From: CAZKBP01 sp964551015 | Lineage (GTDB): Bacteria > Bacteroidota > Bacteroidia > Cytophagales > Microscillaceae | DNA: 64,000 bases | Assembly: GCA_964551015.1 (NCBI GenBank) | Contig: CAZKBP010000005.1 | Coordinates: 186,001 to 250,000, forward strand | Reading direction: 5' to 3' | Shown: positions 34,613-44,000 of the stretch, one piece after another | How the letters are laid out: each line of letters starts with the position of its first letter | Numbering within the stretch: the first letter of the stretch is position 1 | Notes under the pieces: generated by a model | Databases searched by the model: none | Told to the model about the DNA's origin: nothing | The model's input: the letters and a program-made list of their open reading frames with translations, nothing else | Translations under genes and position numbers: made by a program

Positions 34613-35551
34613 ATGAAAATTGCCCTAGATGCCGTAGGAGGTGATTTTGCCCCTCAGGCTGTGATAGAAGGAGCAAAGCTGGCTCTTGCTGAACAGCCCG
34701 AGAATCTAGAAATTGTTCTCATTGGACCGCAAGAAGTAGTAGAACCCTTGTTAGAAAAAGAGGAAGGCAAGACCGACCGAATGCACCTTGTCCACGCACC
34801 CGATGTGATTGGTATGGCTGAACATCCGATGAAAGCCTTTGCACAAAAGAAAGAATCTAGTATCGCCAAGGGCTATGCTTTGCTTAAAACCAAAGCCGTG
34901 GATGCTTTTTGTAGTGCAGGTAATACGGGGGCAATGTTAGTAGGCGCGATTTATAGTATTAAGCTAGAAGAAGTCAATCGTCCCGCCATCATGAGTCATG
35001 TTCCCAAGCTCACAGGAGGGCATAGCATTATGCTCGATGTAGGGGCAAATACGGATTGTAAGGCAGAGACTTTGGCGCAGTTTGCCGAAATAGGAGCTGT
35101 CTTTTACAGTCAATTGCAAGGAGAAGAGAACCCTCGTGTCGCTTTGATTAATCTAGGAGAAGAAGCAGAAAAAGGGAATTTGGTTACACAGGCTGCCTAC
35201 AAGCTGATTAAGGAAAAACAACAGATTAATTTCGTGGGCAATATTGAAGGTAGAGACCTCTTCAAAGACAAAGCAGACGTTTTGGTCTGTGATGGCTTCG
35301 TAGGGAATGTCATTATCAAAATGGCAGAGTCCTACTATGAAATTTTGCAAAGAAAATCTTTTTCCGATCCCTTTTTCGATAATTTTAACTACGAGCTAGT
35401 CGGGGGAAGCCCCATATTAGGAGTGGAAGGAAATGTCATTATTGGGCACGGCGTTTCTAATGGCAAAGCAGTCAAAAGCATGGTTTCTATGGCACAACGC
35501 ATGATTGAAGCAGACTTACACACGAGAATCAAAAAAGCTTTGCTAGCTTAA
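34613..35551 (+). CDS. plsX: Phosphate acyltransferase PlsX
   Basis: 312 residues; converts acyl-ACP to acyl-phosphate for phospholipid synthesis. DAVGGDFAPQAVIEGA is the family start. Further markers are SAGNTGAMLVGA, DVGANTDCKAETLAQFAEIG and FVGNVIIKMAES. Start is 31 bp past rpmF, in an operon with fabH. Confidence 0.96.
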   Translation: MKIALDAVGGDFAPQAVIEGAKLALAEQPENLEIVLIGPQEVVEPLLEKEEGKTDRMHLVHAPDVIGMAEHPMKAFAQKKESSIAKGYALLKTKAVDAFCSAGNTGAMLVGAIYSIKLEEVNRPAIMSHVPKLTGGHSIMLDVGANTDCKAETLAQFAEIGAVFYSQLQGEENPRVALINLGEEAEKGNLVTQAAYKLIKEKQQINFVGNIEGRDLFKDKADVLVCDGFVGNVIIKMAESYYEILQRKSFSDPFFDNFNYELVGGSPILGVEGNVIIGHGVSNGKAVKSMVSMAQRMIEADLHTRIKKALLA

Positions 35552-35585
35552 CGGCTCCGTCAAGCACCTTAAATGATGATAGCAT

Positions 35586-36599
35586 ATGAGTAAATTACGT
35601 GCCGCGATTACCGGAGTAGGAGGTTATGTTCCCGAGTATATCCTCAATAATCAAGAACTGGAAAAAATGGTAGATACCACCGACGAGTGGATTACTACAC
35701 GTACAGGGATCAAAGAACGAAGGATTTTGAAGGGTGAAGAGCAGGGGCCTTCTCACATGGGAATAGAAGCCGTAAAAGAACTACTGGCCAAAACGCAAAC
35801 TGACCCCAAAGAGATCGACTTGCTAATCTGCGCTACTACTACACCTGATTTTGTATTTCCTGCCACTGCCAACCTAATTGCCAATGGTGTCGGAGCAGTT
35901 AACTCTTTTAGCTATGATATGCAGGCAGCTTGCTCTGGTTTTCTTTATTCCATGATCGCAGGTTCTCAGTTTATAGAGTCTGGTAAGTATCAAAAAGTGG
36001 TTGTGGTCGGTTCAGATAAAATGTCTGCGATCATTGACTATACAGACCGTGCTACCTGTGTTATTTTTGGAGATGGAGCAGGAGCAGTGCTTTTGGAGCC
36101 TAATTCCGAAGAATTGGGAATCATAGACGCCAAGATGCAATCGGATGGTTCTGGGTATGTGCACCTGCATCAAAAAGCAGGAGGAAGTCGTCGCCCCCCT
36201 AGCCACGCCACCGTGGATGCCCGCGAACATTATGTTTACCAAGAAGGAGCCGCTGTTTTCAAGCACGCCGTGGTCAAAATGGCCGAAGTCTCTTCTCAGA
36301 TTATGGAGCAGAATCACCTGAGTGCCCAAGATGTAGCTTGGCTGGTTCCTCATCAGGCAAATAAGCGGATCATTGACGCAACTGCCAAGAAAATGGGAAT
36401 AGAAGACGATAAAGTAATGCTGAATATCCAGCGGTATGGTAATACCACCAATGGAACCTTACCACTCTGTCTTTGGGATTACGAATCTCAATTACAAAAG
36501 GGAGATAATTTGGTTTTCGCTACGTTTGGAGGAGGATTTACTTGGGGGGCTGCCTACGTAAAGTGGGCTTACGACGGAAAACAATTTTCAAAAAGCTAA
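35586..36599 (+). CDS. fabH: Beta-ketoacyl-ACP synthase III
   Basis: 337 residues; condenses acetyl-CoA (or branched starters) with malonyl-ACP to begin fatty-acid synthesis. Catalytic triad: C116 (AACSGFLY), H256 (VPHQANKR) and N286 (YGNTTNGT). TTDEWITTRTGIKERR is the conserved N-terminal segment. It is located 35 bp after plsX. The efp gene that often follows in Bacteroidota is missing here, and a terminator-like hairpin follows instead. Confidence 0.97.
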   Translation: MSKLRAAITGVGGYVPEYILNNQELEKMVDTTDEWITTRTGIKERRILKGEEQGPSHMGIEAVKELLAKTQTDPKEIDLLICATTTPDFVFPATANLIANGVGAVNSFSYDMQAACSGFLYSMIAGSQFIESGKYQKVVVVGSDKMSAIIDYTDRATCVIFGDGAGAVLLEPNSEELGIIDAKMQSDGSGYVHLHQKAGGSRRPPSHATVDAREHYVYQEGAAVFKHAVVKMAEVSSQIMEQNHLSAQDVAWLVPHQANKRIIDATAKKMGIEDDKVMLNIQRYGNTTNGTLPLCLWDYESQLQKGDNLVFATFGGGFTWGAAYVKWAYDGKQFSKS

Positions 36600-36685
36600 A
36601 CTTATCGTTTTTTTTGTATCGCTTTTTCCTTTTCTTGCACTTTTATTAGAATTAGAAAAGGAAATCACACAAGCCAGAAAATCCT

Positions 36686-36711
36686 AAAACCTTTTTGGGG
36701 TTTCATTTTTT
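36686..36711 (+). terminator. Weak intrinsic terminator between fabH and accB
   Basis: AAACC pairs with GGTTT around a TTTTTGG loop and is followed by CATTTTTT. It may reduce readthrough from the plsX-fabH unit into accB, which starts 19 bp later. Confidence 0.42.
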
Positions 36712-36729
36712 GGACATTTAAGTAATCTC

Positions 36730-37233
36730 ATGAAAGCAAAAGAAATTCAGGAATTAATAGATTTTATCGCCAAATCTGGTCTGGAGGAAGTAAACGTAGA
36801 GACGGATAGTTTTAAGATTAGCGTGAAGCGCAGTAACTTTGCTGCCAACCCAGAAACTAAGATGGTTTCTACGCCTTTGGTTTCTCAACCCAGCCAGAAT
36901 CAAGTGCTGCCCACTTCCCCTGAGGTTAGTACTGCTAATCACAAAGAAAACGCCACTACCCAAGAAGCATCTACTTCCCAAAGTGAGGCAAATTATGTAG
37001 AGATCAAATCACCCATGATCGGTACTTTCTATCGTTCTCCCAATCCTGACTCTCCCTCCTTTGTCAATATAGGTGATAGCGTCAAAGAAGGAGATGTAGT
37101 CTGCATCATTGAGGCTATGAAGCTCTTCAACGAAATAGAATCAGAAGTAAGTGGTAAAATCGTGAAAGTGCTGGTAGATAATGCTTCACCGATTGAATAT
37201 GATCAACCTTTATTTCTAGTAGACCCCAGCTGA
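36730..37233 (+). CDS. accB: Biotin carboxyl carrier protein of acetyl-CoA carboxylase
   Basis: 167 residues. The C-terminal biotinyl domain has EAMKLFNEI with biotinylated K131. SPMIGTFYRSPNPDSPSFV is the conserved thumb-containing region. Residues 40-85 are a Ser/Thr/Pro/Gln-rich flexible linker. It is followed by accC 108 bp downstream, and together they form the biotin carboxylase half of acetyl-CoA carboxylase, supplying malonyl-CoA to FabH. Confidence 0.96.
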   Translation: MKAKEIQELIDFIAKSGLEEVNVETDSFKISVKRSNFAANPETKMVSTPLVSQPSQNQVLPTSPEVSTANHKENATTQEASTSQSEANYVEIKSPMIGTFYRSPNPDSPSFVNIGDSVKEGDVVCIIEAMKLFNEIESEVSGKIVKVLVDNASPIEYDQPLFLVDPS

Positions 37234-37341
37234 AACGGTTCCGCCCAGAGAAGCTAACTGCTTTGGTCGAAGAGCAAAAACTCTTGACCACAGTAGAAAG
37301 TATTGAACCCAGCCCCAATCGTTTTTTAAGCTAAATAGCGT

Positions 37342-38691
37342 ATGTTTCAAAAAATATTAATCGCCAATCGAGGCGAGATCGCCCTGCGCGTTATTCGTAC
37401 CTGCCGAGAAATGGGCATCAAAACGGTGGCTGTCTATTCTACCGCCGATAGAGAAAGTCTACACGTACGCTTTGCCGATGAAGCTGTCTGCATTGGTAAA
37501 GCGCCGAGCCGAGATTCCTATCTGAATATCCCTCATATCATCGCGGCGGCTGAAATCACAAACGCGGATGCCATTCACCCGGGTTACGGCTTCCTCTCAG
37601 AAAATGCCGACTTTTCAAGGATTTGTGCTGAACATAGCATTAAATTCATTGGTGCTTCTCCCGATATGATCGAGACCATGGGAGATAAATCTACTGCCAA
37701 AAATACCATGAAAGCCGCCGGAGTTCCTACTATTCCCGGCTCAGAAGGCTTACTCGCCTCCTTCGAGGAAGGCATTGAACTGGCCAAAGAGATTGGTTAT
37801 CCTGTGATTATCAAAGCTACGGCTGGCGGAGGTGGTAGGGGGATGCGTATCATCAAAGCCGAAGAAGAATTCGAGAAAGCATGGAAATCAGCCCGACAAG
37901 AAGCAGAAGCCGCTTTTGGAAATGATGGTATTTACCTGGAAAAATTCGTGGAAGAACCCCGCCACGTAGAAATCCAAATCGCCGGAGATCAATACGGTAA
38001 AGTCTGCCACCTCTCCGAAAGAGATTGTACTATCCAGCGTCGCCACCAAAAGCTCCTAGAAGAAACGCCTTCGCCCGTGATGACCTCCGAACTTCGTGAA
38101 AAAATGGGAGCCGCCGCGATCAAAGCCGCCGAAGCCATCAACTACGAAGGGGTAGGAACGATCGAATTCTTGGTAGATAAACACCTCGATTTCTATTTTA
38201 TGGAAATGAACACCCGTATTCAGGTGGAGCATCCGGTTACCGAAGAAGTAACCAGCTTTGACCTGATTAAGGAGCAGATTAAAATTGCCGCGGGTATTCC
38301 TATCTCAGGGATCAATTATGAACCGCTACTCCACGCCATCGAGTGCCGAATCAATGCCGAAGACCCCACGAAGGATTTTCGCCCTTCCCCCGGAAAAATC
38401 ACCAATTTGCATATTCCAGGTGGACACGGGGTGCGAGTAGATAGTCATATTTACTCAGGCTATATTATTCCGCCTAATTATGACTCCATGGTCGCGAAGC
38501 TTATCGTAAGCGCTCAGACTCGTGAGGAAGCCATTATTCGGATGAAAAGAGCCTTACAAGAGTTCGTCATCGAGGGCGTCAAAACGACGATTGGCTTCCA
38601 TGTCAAGCTTATGGATGATGAAAAATTCAAAAGCGGCCATTTCACAACTGCCTTTATGGAAGGGTTTGACTTGAAGCAATTGGAAGATTGA
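37342..38691 (+). CDS. accC: Acetyl-CoA carboxylase biotin carboxylase subunit
   Basis: 449 residues, normal length. ATP-grasp fold: IANRGEIALRVIRTCREMGI, the glycine-rich loop TAGGGGRGMR, HVEIQIAGDQYG, SERDCTIQRRHQKLLEE and EMNTRIQVEHPVTE. All catalytic segments are intact. It carboxylates the biotin on AccB with bicarbonate and ATP. A hairpin with a T-rich tract follows its stop. Confidence 0.97.
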   Translation: MFQKILIANRGEIALRVIRTCREMGIKTVAVYSTADRESLHVRFADEAVCIGKAPSRDSYLNIPHIIAAAEITNADAIHPGYGFLSENADFSRICAEHSIKFIGASPDMIETMGDKSTAKNTMKAAGVPTIPGSEGLLASFEEGIELAKEIGYPVIIKATAGGGGRGMRIIKAEEEFEKAWKSARQEAEAAFGNDGIYLEKFVEEPRHVEIQIAGDQYGKVCHLSERDCTIQRRHQKLLEETPSPVMTSELREKMGAAAIKAAEAINYEGVGTIEFLVDKHLDFYFMEMNTRIQVEHPVTEEVTSFDLIKEQIKIAAGIPISGINYEPLLHAIECRINAEDPTKDFRPSPGKITNLHIPGGHGVRVDSHIYSGYIIPPNYDSMVAKLIVSAQTREEAIIRMKRALQEFVIEGVKTTIGFHVKLMDDEKFKSGHFTTAFMEGFDLKQLED

Positions 38692-38701
38692 TGCATGGCA
38701 G

Positions 38702-38734
38702 GCGGCAGTGATCAAAATGCCGCTTTCACTTTTA
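38702..38734 (+). terminator. Candidate terminator after accC
   Basis: GCGGCA (38702-38707) pairs with TGCCGC (38718-38723) around a 10-nt loop. TTTCACTTTT follows. It lies 11 bp after the accC stop and ends the accBC unit before the convergent trmB. Confidence 0.55.
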
Positions 38735-38768
38735 CATTGAACCGTGGTTCACAACCTGAAACTCGCTA

Positions 38769-39425
38769 CTACACAAAGCTAAACTGCAGGTACTTGATTT
38801 TGTAGCCCTGCGCGGTAAACTTAGCCTCGAAGTTGGTTTGAATTCCCTGATGAATCTGATTAAGTTCTGATTTGTAAAGATCACGAGTGAATTGCAAATC
38901 TTTGATTTTCCAGTCTTCCAGCACCTCCAGTGCGTACTCAAACAGGCCAGTGTTATCGGTTTTGAGGTGTACCGTGCCTTCGGATTTCATCAAACTACGA
39001 TACAGATGCAGGAAGCGAGGATGAATCAGACGGCGTTTTTCGTCTCGATCTTTGGGGCGAGGGTCAGGGAAGGTGACCCAAATTTCGTCCACTTCATTGG
39101 GCGCAAAAAAAAGATCAATATTCTGAATATAAGTACGAAGGAAGCCGACATTGCGCAAATCTTCTCTTAAGGCGATCTGGCTTCCTTTCCAGATGCGAGA
39201 ACCTTTGATATCTACACCAATAAAGTTTTTTTGGGGGAATACCCTCGCTAAACCCACGGTGTATTCTCCACGTCCACAGCCCAATTCTAGCACCAGCGGG
39301 TTTTCATTTTCAAAATAAGACTCACGCCATTTGCCTTTAATTTGTGTATAAAGCGCTTTTCCCTCTTGAATCACGTTGTGTGCTTCTCGATTATCAGCAA
39401 ATCTATCTAATTTTTTTCTTCCCAT
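38769..39425 (-). CDS. trmB: tRNA (guanine-N7-)-methyltransferase
   Basis: 218 residues; methylates G46 of tRNA. The SAM motif is LELGCGRGEYTVGLA, followed by NFIGVDIKGSRIWKG. The signature WVTFPDPRPKDRDEKRRLIH includes the catalytic region. The C-terminus is KTDNTGLFEYAL. Single-gene unit convergent with accC. Confidence 0.95.
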   Translation of the reverse strand: MGRKKLDRFADNREAHNVIQEGKALYTQIKGKWRESYFENENPLVLELGCGRGEYTVGLARVFPQKNFIGVDIKGSRIWKGSQIALREDLRNVGFLRTYIQNIDLFFAPNEVDEIWVTFPDPRPKDRDEKRRLIHPRFLHLYRSLMKSEGTVHLKTDNTGLFEYALEVLEDWKIKDLQFTRDLYKSELNQIHQGIQTNFEAKFTAQGYKIKYLQFSFV

Positions 39426-39644
39426 TTTTTGGTTCTAGGTTTTAAGTTGCAAATGATGGGTTGCAAATTAAGGATGCAGGGATCAGAATATAAAATGAAT
39501 GCGGGTATTTTCTGTTACCTCAAACCAAGCGAGTCTAATGGTTAGCTTGTATGCTTTCAAAAAAACTTCACCTAGTCTTATTCCAAACCCCTAATTTTTC
39601 TTATTTTCCCAAGAATTTTAAGTCATCTTTTGCACAAATTTTTT

Positions 39645-40892
39645 ATGAACGCCAAAAGCAATCATCAACAGTTGAGAGAAATGGAAATGGCTGCCTTGCA
39701 TCCCGAAGAAGTAGGCATGTCTTCCATCCTTCTAAAAAAAGTGGATCAGCGATTAGAGTTAGCCACGCGAAAAAATGAAGCTCCAGGAGTAGTCGCACTC
39801 TGTGCAAGACAGGGGCAGGTAAGTTATTTCAAAAGTTTTGGCTTCCGCTCTTTGGAGCAAAGAGAGCGAATGCAAAAAGATGATATTTTCGCGATCGCTT
39901 CCATGACCAAAGCCATTACCACGGTGGCCTTGATGATGCTCTATGAAGCGAATAAATTCGATCTGGATAGTCCCATCGCTATGTATATTCCTGAATTTAA
40001 GCATGCCAGAGTCTTCCGTTTTCACGATCCCGCAAAAAAATACATAGAAACCGAACCTGCCCAAAAACCCATGAACATTCGCCATCTCCTCACGCATACC
40101 TCAGGCATTGGCTATCCCTTCCTGAGTAAGCACTTGCGCCATATGAGCGAGCACTTGGGTAGGATACAACCACAGAAGACCTTGAAAGAAAATATGCCTT
40201 ATTTCGCCAGCTTGCCTTTGTTGAATCATCCGGGAGCACAGTGGAACTATGGCTATAGCACAGATATTTTAGGGCATTTGATAGAGGTGCTTTCGGGTTT
40301 GTCTTTGCATCAATTTTTCCAGCAATTTCTTTTTAACCCCTTGGGTATGGAAGATACTTTTTTCCATCTGCCTCCTGCCAAATGGAAACGTTATACCACT
40401 CGTTATGCCCGTACCTCAAACGGGAGATTGATTGATTTGCCGAAGCATTTGTCTGATCCTCAGAAAAGTAAATTCCTTTCGGGCGGTGGTGGCCTACTCT
40501 CAACGGCAGTAGACTACGGGAAGTTCTTACAAATGCTGCTCAATGAGGGCGAATACCACGGAAGGAGATACCTAAACAGGGAAACTGTCGCGATGATGAC
40601 GCAAAACCAAATCCAGCATTTGCACGCCAGTGAAAAAGAATTTTCTTTTTTGACAGGAAAGGATAAATTTGGTCTCGGCTTTTTGGTTCATACTAAGGAA
40701 GGATTACATCAAAGCTCGCTGAGCCCGGGGGCTTATGGTTGGGCAGGTTCTTATAATACTTGGTATTGGGTAGATCCAGAGCAAGATTTATATGGAATTT
40801 TATTGACGCAAGTAGTTCCTTTCTCGGACGAGATTAGTGTCCAACTGTATCAAGATTTCCAAGAATTGATTTACGGAAGTATCCATGCCTAG
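39645..40892 (+). CDS. Serine hydrolase, class C beta-lactamase/esterase fold (cytoplasmic form)
   Basis: 415 residues from the ATG at 39645; the frame starts at a TTG at 39630. The SxxK motif is in AIASMTKAIT. The Tyr motif is YGYSTDILGH, and GWAGSYNTWYWVDPEQD stands in the position of the third active-site block. Fold and motifs are those of EstB-like esterases and penicillin-binding-type hydrolases. It has no signal peptide, unlike its convergent paralogue at 40985-42292. Substrate unknown. The gene pair shares motif order throughout, so it probably arose by duplication. Confidence 0.85.
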   Translation: MNAKSNHQQLREMEMAALHPEEVGMSSILLKKVDQRLELATRKNEAPGVVALCARQGQVSYFKSFGFRSLEQRERMQKDDIFAIASMTKAITTVALMMLYEANKFDLDSPIAMYIPEFKHARVFRFHDPAKKYIETEPAQKPMNIRHLLTHTSGIGYPFLSKHLRHMSEHLGRIQPQKTLKENMPYFASLPLLNHPGAQWNYGYSTDILGHLIEVLSGLSLHQFFQQFLFNPLGMEDTFFHLPPAKWKRYTTRYARTSNGRLIDLPKHLSDPQKSKFLSGGGGLLSTAVDYGKFLQMLLNEGEYHGRRYLNRETVAMMTQNQIQHLHASEKEFSFLTGKDKFGLGFLVHTKEGLHQSSLSPGAYGWAGSYNTWYWVDPEQDLYGILLTQVVPFSDEISVQLYQDFQELIYGSIHA

Positions 40893-40956
40893 TCCACAGA
40901 CGATAGACCACAGTCCACAGCCATGAAAACTCTAAGCAGTCAAATGCCGTTTCGCC

Positions 40957-40984
40957 CTAACTTCTAACTTCTAACTTCTAACTC
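40957..40984 (+). repeat. Heptamer tandem repeat (CTAACTT)3 CTAACTC
   Basis: Four adjacent 7-bp units, three identical and one with a final C, lie between two convergent genes and end at the stop codon of the second. Single copies or near copies of the word occur elsewhere (5653-5713, 63268). It resembles the short heptanucleotide repeats described in filamentous cyanobacteria. Confidence 0.85.
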
Positions 40985-42292
40985 CTATTCCACCACTGCC
41001 TGATAGACGCCCACCTCGAATTTATTAAAAAGTTCTTTGTGTTGGGTAGGATAGATTTGGGTCATTACCACGGCACAAATTTCTTTGGCGGGATCAATCC
41101 AAAAAGTTGTGTTGAAAGCTCCTCCCCAGCCTAATCGTCCTGCCGGGGTAAGATTCTTGCTCGCAGAAGCAGGGGTAGAGATAGAAAATCCCAATCCGAA
41201 TTTATCTACTTGGTTCGAACCCATCCCTAGCTCGCCAATTTGGTTCATACTCATCAGTGCCACGGTTTGAGGACTAAGCAATCGCTGACCGTTGTATTCG
41301 CCTTGATTGAGAATCATCTGGCAGAATTTTAGATAATCTAGGGCCGTACTTGTGAGGCCGCTACCGCCTGAGTAATAAGTTTTAGCTCCCTGCGTGGTAA
41401 AAGACATGGGACGCAATGCTTTGGGGTCGGTATATTTTTCTACAATACCCGCTTTGGTTTCGCCGTACATTTGTACCAAGCGATTTTCCATTTCTACTGG
41501 GAAGAAAAAACCTGTATCGTCCATACCCAAGGGTTCAAAAATACGCTCTTGGCAAAATTCGCCCAAAGTTTTGCCTGAAAGAACTTCCACCAAATAACCT
41601 AATACATCGGTACTGAGGCCATAGCTCCACTTTTCACCTGGCTCGTGGAGTAGAGGCAATTTTGCCAAGACTTTTACCCGATTGCCGATGGTTAATTTCA
41701 TAGGGACGGCCAAATCAGGTACACCGGCTTTGGCATAGATAGCTCCGATGGTTTGGGGAGCTGTAAAACCATAGCCAATGCCCGAAGTATGCGTCAGCAG
41801 ATGACGGATAGTAATCTGATTTTGAGCAGGTTTGGTAGTATAGGTGCTATCTTCGGGATTGAAAGTAGCGAGCACTTCGGGGTCTTTGAATTCGGGAATA
41901 TATTTAGCCACCGGATCATCCAGTAGAAATTTACCTTCTTCATAAAGCATCATGATGGCCGTGGAAGTGATCGGCTTGGTCATGGAAGCAATCCGAAAGA
42001 GGTCATCTTTTTGCATAGGCTGGTCAGAACCAATGCCACTTGTACCAAAGGCTTTGTGATAGACGATTTTACCTCGGCGGACTACCATGGCCGTGGCTCC
42101 GGGGATCCATTTTTTTTCTAAATATTCTTGCATCAGGGCATCCAAGCGTGCCAGTCTTTCGGCAGATAGACCCACAGAAGCAGGAGAAGCTTCTTCCAGC
42201 ACTTGCGCGTGACCATTTTGGGCATAAGCTGGAAAATAAAGGAAAGAAAAAACAAGAAATGAGATCAGAATGAAAACTTTACGTGCTTGCAT
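40985..42292 (-). CDS. Exported serine hydrolase, class C beta-lactamase/esterase fold
   Basis: 435 residues. The signal peptide ends near FPAYAQ. The SxxK motif is RIASMTKPIT, the Tyr motif YGLSTDVLGY, and the third block GWGGAFNTTFWIDPAKE. It is paralogous to the convergent gene at 39645 (both have LLTHTSGIGY and LARLDAL-like or equivalent segments) but carries a signal peptide and so acts in the periplasm or outside. EstB-like hydrolases of this kind cleave esters or short peptidoglycan-type substrates; the true substrate is unknown. Confidence 0.88.
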   Translation of the reverse strand: MQARKVFILISFLVFSFLYFPAYAQNGHAQVLEEASPASVGLSAERLARLDALMQEYLEKKWIPGATAMVVRRGKIVYHKAFGTSGIGSDQPMQKDDLFRIASMTKPITSTAIMMLYEEGKFLLDDPVAKYIPEFKDPEVLATFNPEDSTYTTKPAQNQITIRHLLTHTSGIGYGFTAPQTIGAIYAKAGVPDLAVPMKLTIGNRVKVLAKLPLLHEPGEKWSYGLSTDVLGYLVEVLSGKTLGEFCQERIFEPLGMDDTGFFFPVEMENRLVQMYGETKAGIVEKYTDPKALRPMSFTTQGAKTYYSGGSGLTSTALDYLKFCQMILNQGEYNGQRLLSPQTVALMSMNQIGELGMGSNQVDKFGLGFSISTPASASKNLTPAGRLGWGGAFNTTFWIDPAKEICAVVMTQIYPTQHKELFNKFEVGVYQAVVE

Positions 42293-42384
42293 GGGATTGT
42301 AGATTTAAAGACGGCTCAGATGCTTTTCGTAAAGATAAAGCATTCATTAATTTTATATATTTTTCCTCGGATAAATTTTAGAAT

Positions 42385-43098
42385 ATGGCTAAAACCTCTA
42401 AAACCGCGCTTGTGATCGGTGCCACGGGCTTAGTGGGTTCGGAACTGGTACAATTTCTCCTGGCATCAGATGATTATAGCAAAATCAAGATATTTGCTCG
42501 TAAACCTCTGAATTTTGAAGATCAGAGGGTAGAAACCTTTCAGATAGATTTTGACCGCATCGCGTCTTACCAAGATTTTATCCAAGCTGATGATGTGTTT
42601 TGTGCTTTGGGAATTACGCTTCGCAAAGCAGGCTCGCGGGCAGCGGCACGTCGGGTAGAATACGATTATCCTCTTGAGTTTGCCAAGATTGCGCTACAGA
42701 ATGGAGCCAAACATTATCTTTTGATCAGCACGATGGGAGCCGATGCGGATGCTCATAATTATTATTTCCGCACCAAAGGAGAACTGGAGAATGCGCTGCA
42801 AGCTTTGAGTTATCCTCGCCTGTCTATCCTGCGTCCTTCATTGCTAGGAGGAGCGAGAGATGAAATTCGCCTCGGAGAAGATTTAATGAAGGTGATGATG
42901 ACCGCTTTCAACGCTTTTATTCCCTACAAATATCGTATGATCTCGGCCAAGACCGTGGCCAAGTTCGCACAGCTCTTGGCACAACAGGAAAATGTATCTG
43001 GCACCAAAATCTACGAATCAGGGCAAATCCGCCGCATTGAGCAAAAACAATTTGATTTTAAAGCCTTCGAGGAGAAGACCGCCTACCGAGCGCTTTGA
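42385..43098 (+). CDS. NAD(P)-binding Rossmann protein, HTATIP2-like
   Basis: 237 residues. The cofactor motif GATGLVGSELVQFL starts the protein. DDVFCALGITLRKAGSRAA and YLLISTMGADA resemble the HTATIP2/TIP30 and oxidoreductase-like atypical SDR family; the typical YxxxK is YFRTKGELE (Y-F-R-T-K). RLSILRPSLLGGAR is the conserved C-terminal block. Substrate unknown. No operon partner is visible. Confidence 0.8.
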   Translation: MAKTSKTALVIGATGLVGSELVQFLLASDDYSKIKIFARKPLNFEDQRVETFQIDFDRIASYQDFIQADDVFCALGITLRKAGSRAAARRVEYDYPLEFAKIALQNGAKHYLLISTMGADADAHNYYFRTKGELENALQALSYPRLSILRPSLLGGARDEIRLGEDLMKVMMTAFNAFIPYKYRMISAKTVAKFAQLLAQQENVSGTKIYESGQIRRIEQKQFDFKAFEEKTAYRAL

Positions 43099-43190
43099 TG
43101 GTTGCAGGTTTTTGCCCCAACTTACTTACTGGAAATAAATCGAAAAAGCAGCGTGTTTCCTAAATTCTCTGTAGTCTCTGTCTATATTTC

Positions 43191-43904
43191 TTACTTTTTA
43201 CGCACATAATCCATTACCCAAAACATTTCTCGGGCAATTTGGCGACAGCGTTCATCATATTTGGCTGCCTCTTGGTCGGTGTTGTCAAATGCTTTGGGGT
43301 CAACATAAGGGATAGAAATCCGCCCATCGGCTCCAAACACGATCGGGCAAGCCTCATCGGCTTCGGAGCAAACCATCACGGCACAAAAATCCTTCTGGGG
43401 ATTGGCTGGATGGCTATATTTCTTGGAGAACATGATGTGTTCTCCCAAATTTTTCCCGAAAGAGCCTTTGTAAACGGGGTTGTTTTCTCCTTTTTGCTCA
43501 GTAGTTTTTTCGATCTGAAAACCTGCTCTCTCGAGTGCCGCCACTGCACGCGGATTAAAAGCTGTGCCCTCAGTACCCCCCGAGAAAGTACTCACCTGAT
43601 CTACTTCGTAATAAGCCGCTGCGGTTTGCAGCCAAAGTTGCCCCATGTGGCTACGTCGAGAATTATGCGTACAAATAACCGTGATTTGCACAGGCTGTTG
43701 ATCTTGTTTTTTGGTCAAGATATAATCACCTAGCTCGATTAGTTTTTCTTTTCTTTCTTCGGGAATCTGCTCGAATTCGTCCGGCAACGTTTGGCAATAG
43801 TTTGCTAATTTTTCATAAAACTCAGGCATTTTCTTCTGGGAATCGTTGGAATTTGTAAATAAAGTCAAAATGAATGGTAAAAAAATAAGATTGAGTGTTT
43901 TCAC
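43191..43904 (-). CDS. Low-molecular-weight phosphatase / arsenate reductase-like protein
   Basis: 237 residues from a GTG at 43904 (MKTLNLIFLPFIL...), which gives a signal-peptide-like start. An ATG at 43967 opens the frame 21 codons earlier, but that codon lies inside an operator-like site and I reject it. An internal ATG (MPEFYEKL) is the other option. The catalytic loop is CTHNSRRS, a C-x5-R P-loop as in LMW phosphatases and thioredoxin-type ArsC. FSGGTEGTAFNPRAVAAL and CSEADEACP follow. The pairing with an ArsR gene suggests arsenate reduction, although phosphatase activity is possible. Confidence 0.78.
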   Translation of the reverse strand: MKTLNLIFLPFILTLFTNSNDSQKKMPEFYEKLANYCQTLPDEFEQIPEERKEKLIELGDYILTKKQDQQPVQITVICTHNSRRSHMGQLWLQTAAAYYEVDQVSTFSGGTEGTAFNPRAVAALERAGFQIEKTTEQKGENNPVYKGSFGKNLGEHIMFSKKYSHPANPQKDFCAVMVCSEADEACPIVFGADGRISIPYVDPKAFDNTDQEAAKYDERCRQIAREMFWVMDYVRKK

Positions 43905-43952
43905 GGGTTTTAGAGTTTGGGTTTGTGTGAATTTATAAAAGACAGCTTCGAC

Positions 43953-43973
43953 ATATGACGTAAACATACATCT
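43953..43973 (-). promoter_or_regulatory. Operator-like site upstream of the arsenate-reductase-like gene
   Basis: The minus strand reads GATGTATGTTTACGTCAT. It shares GTATGTTTRCRTCAT with the site upstream of arsR. TATGTTTA occupies the position of a -7 box. It lies about 50 bp before the chosen GTG start. Confidence 0.48.
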
Positions 43974-44000
43974 ATTTCAAACAACTTTTATTTTGATATT

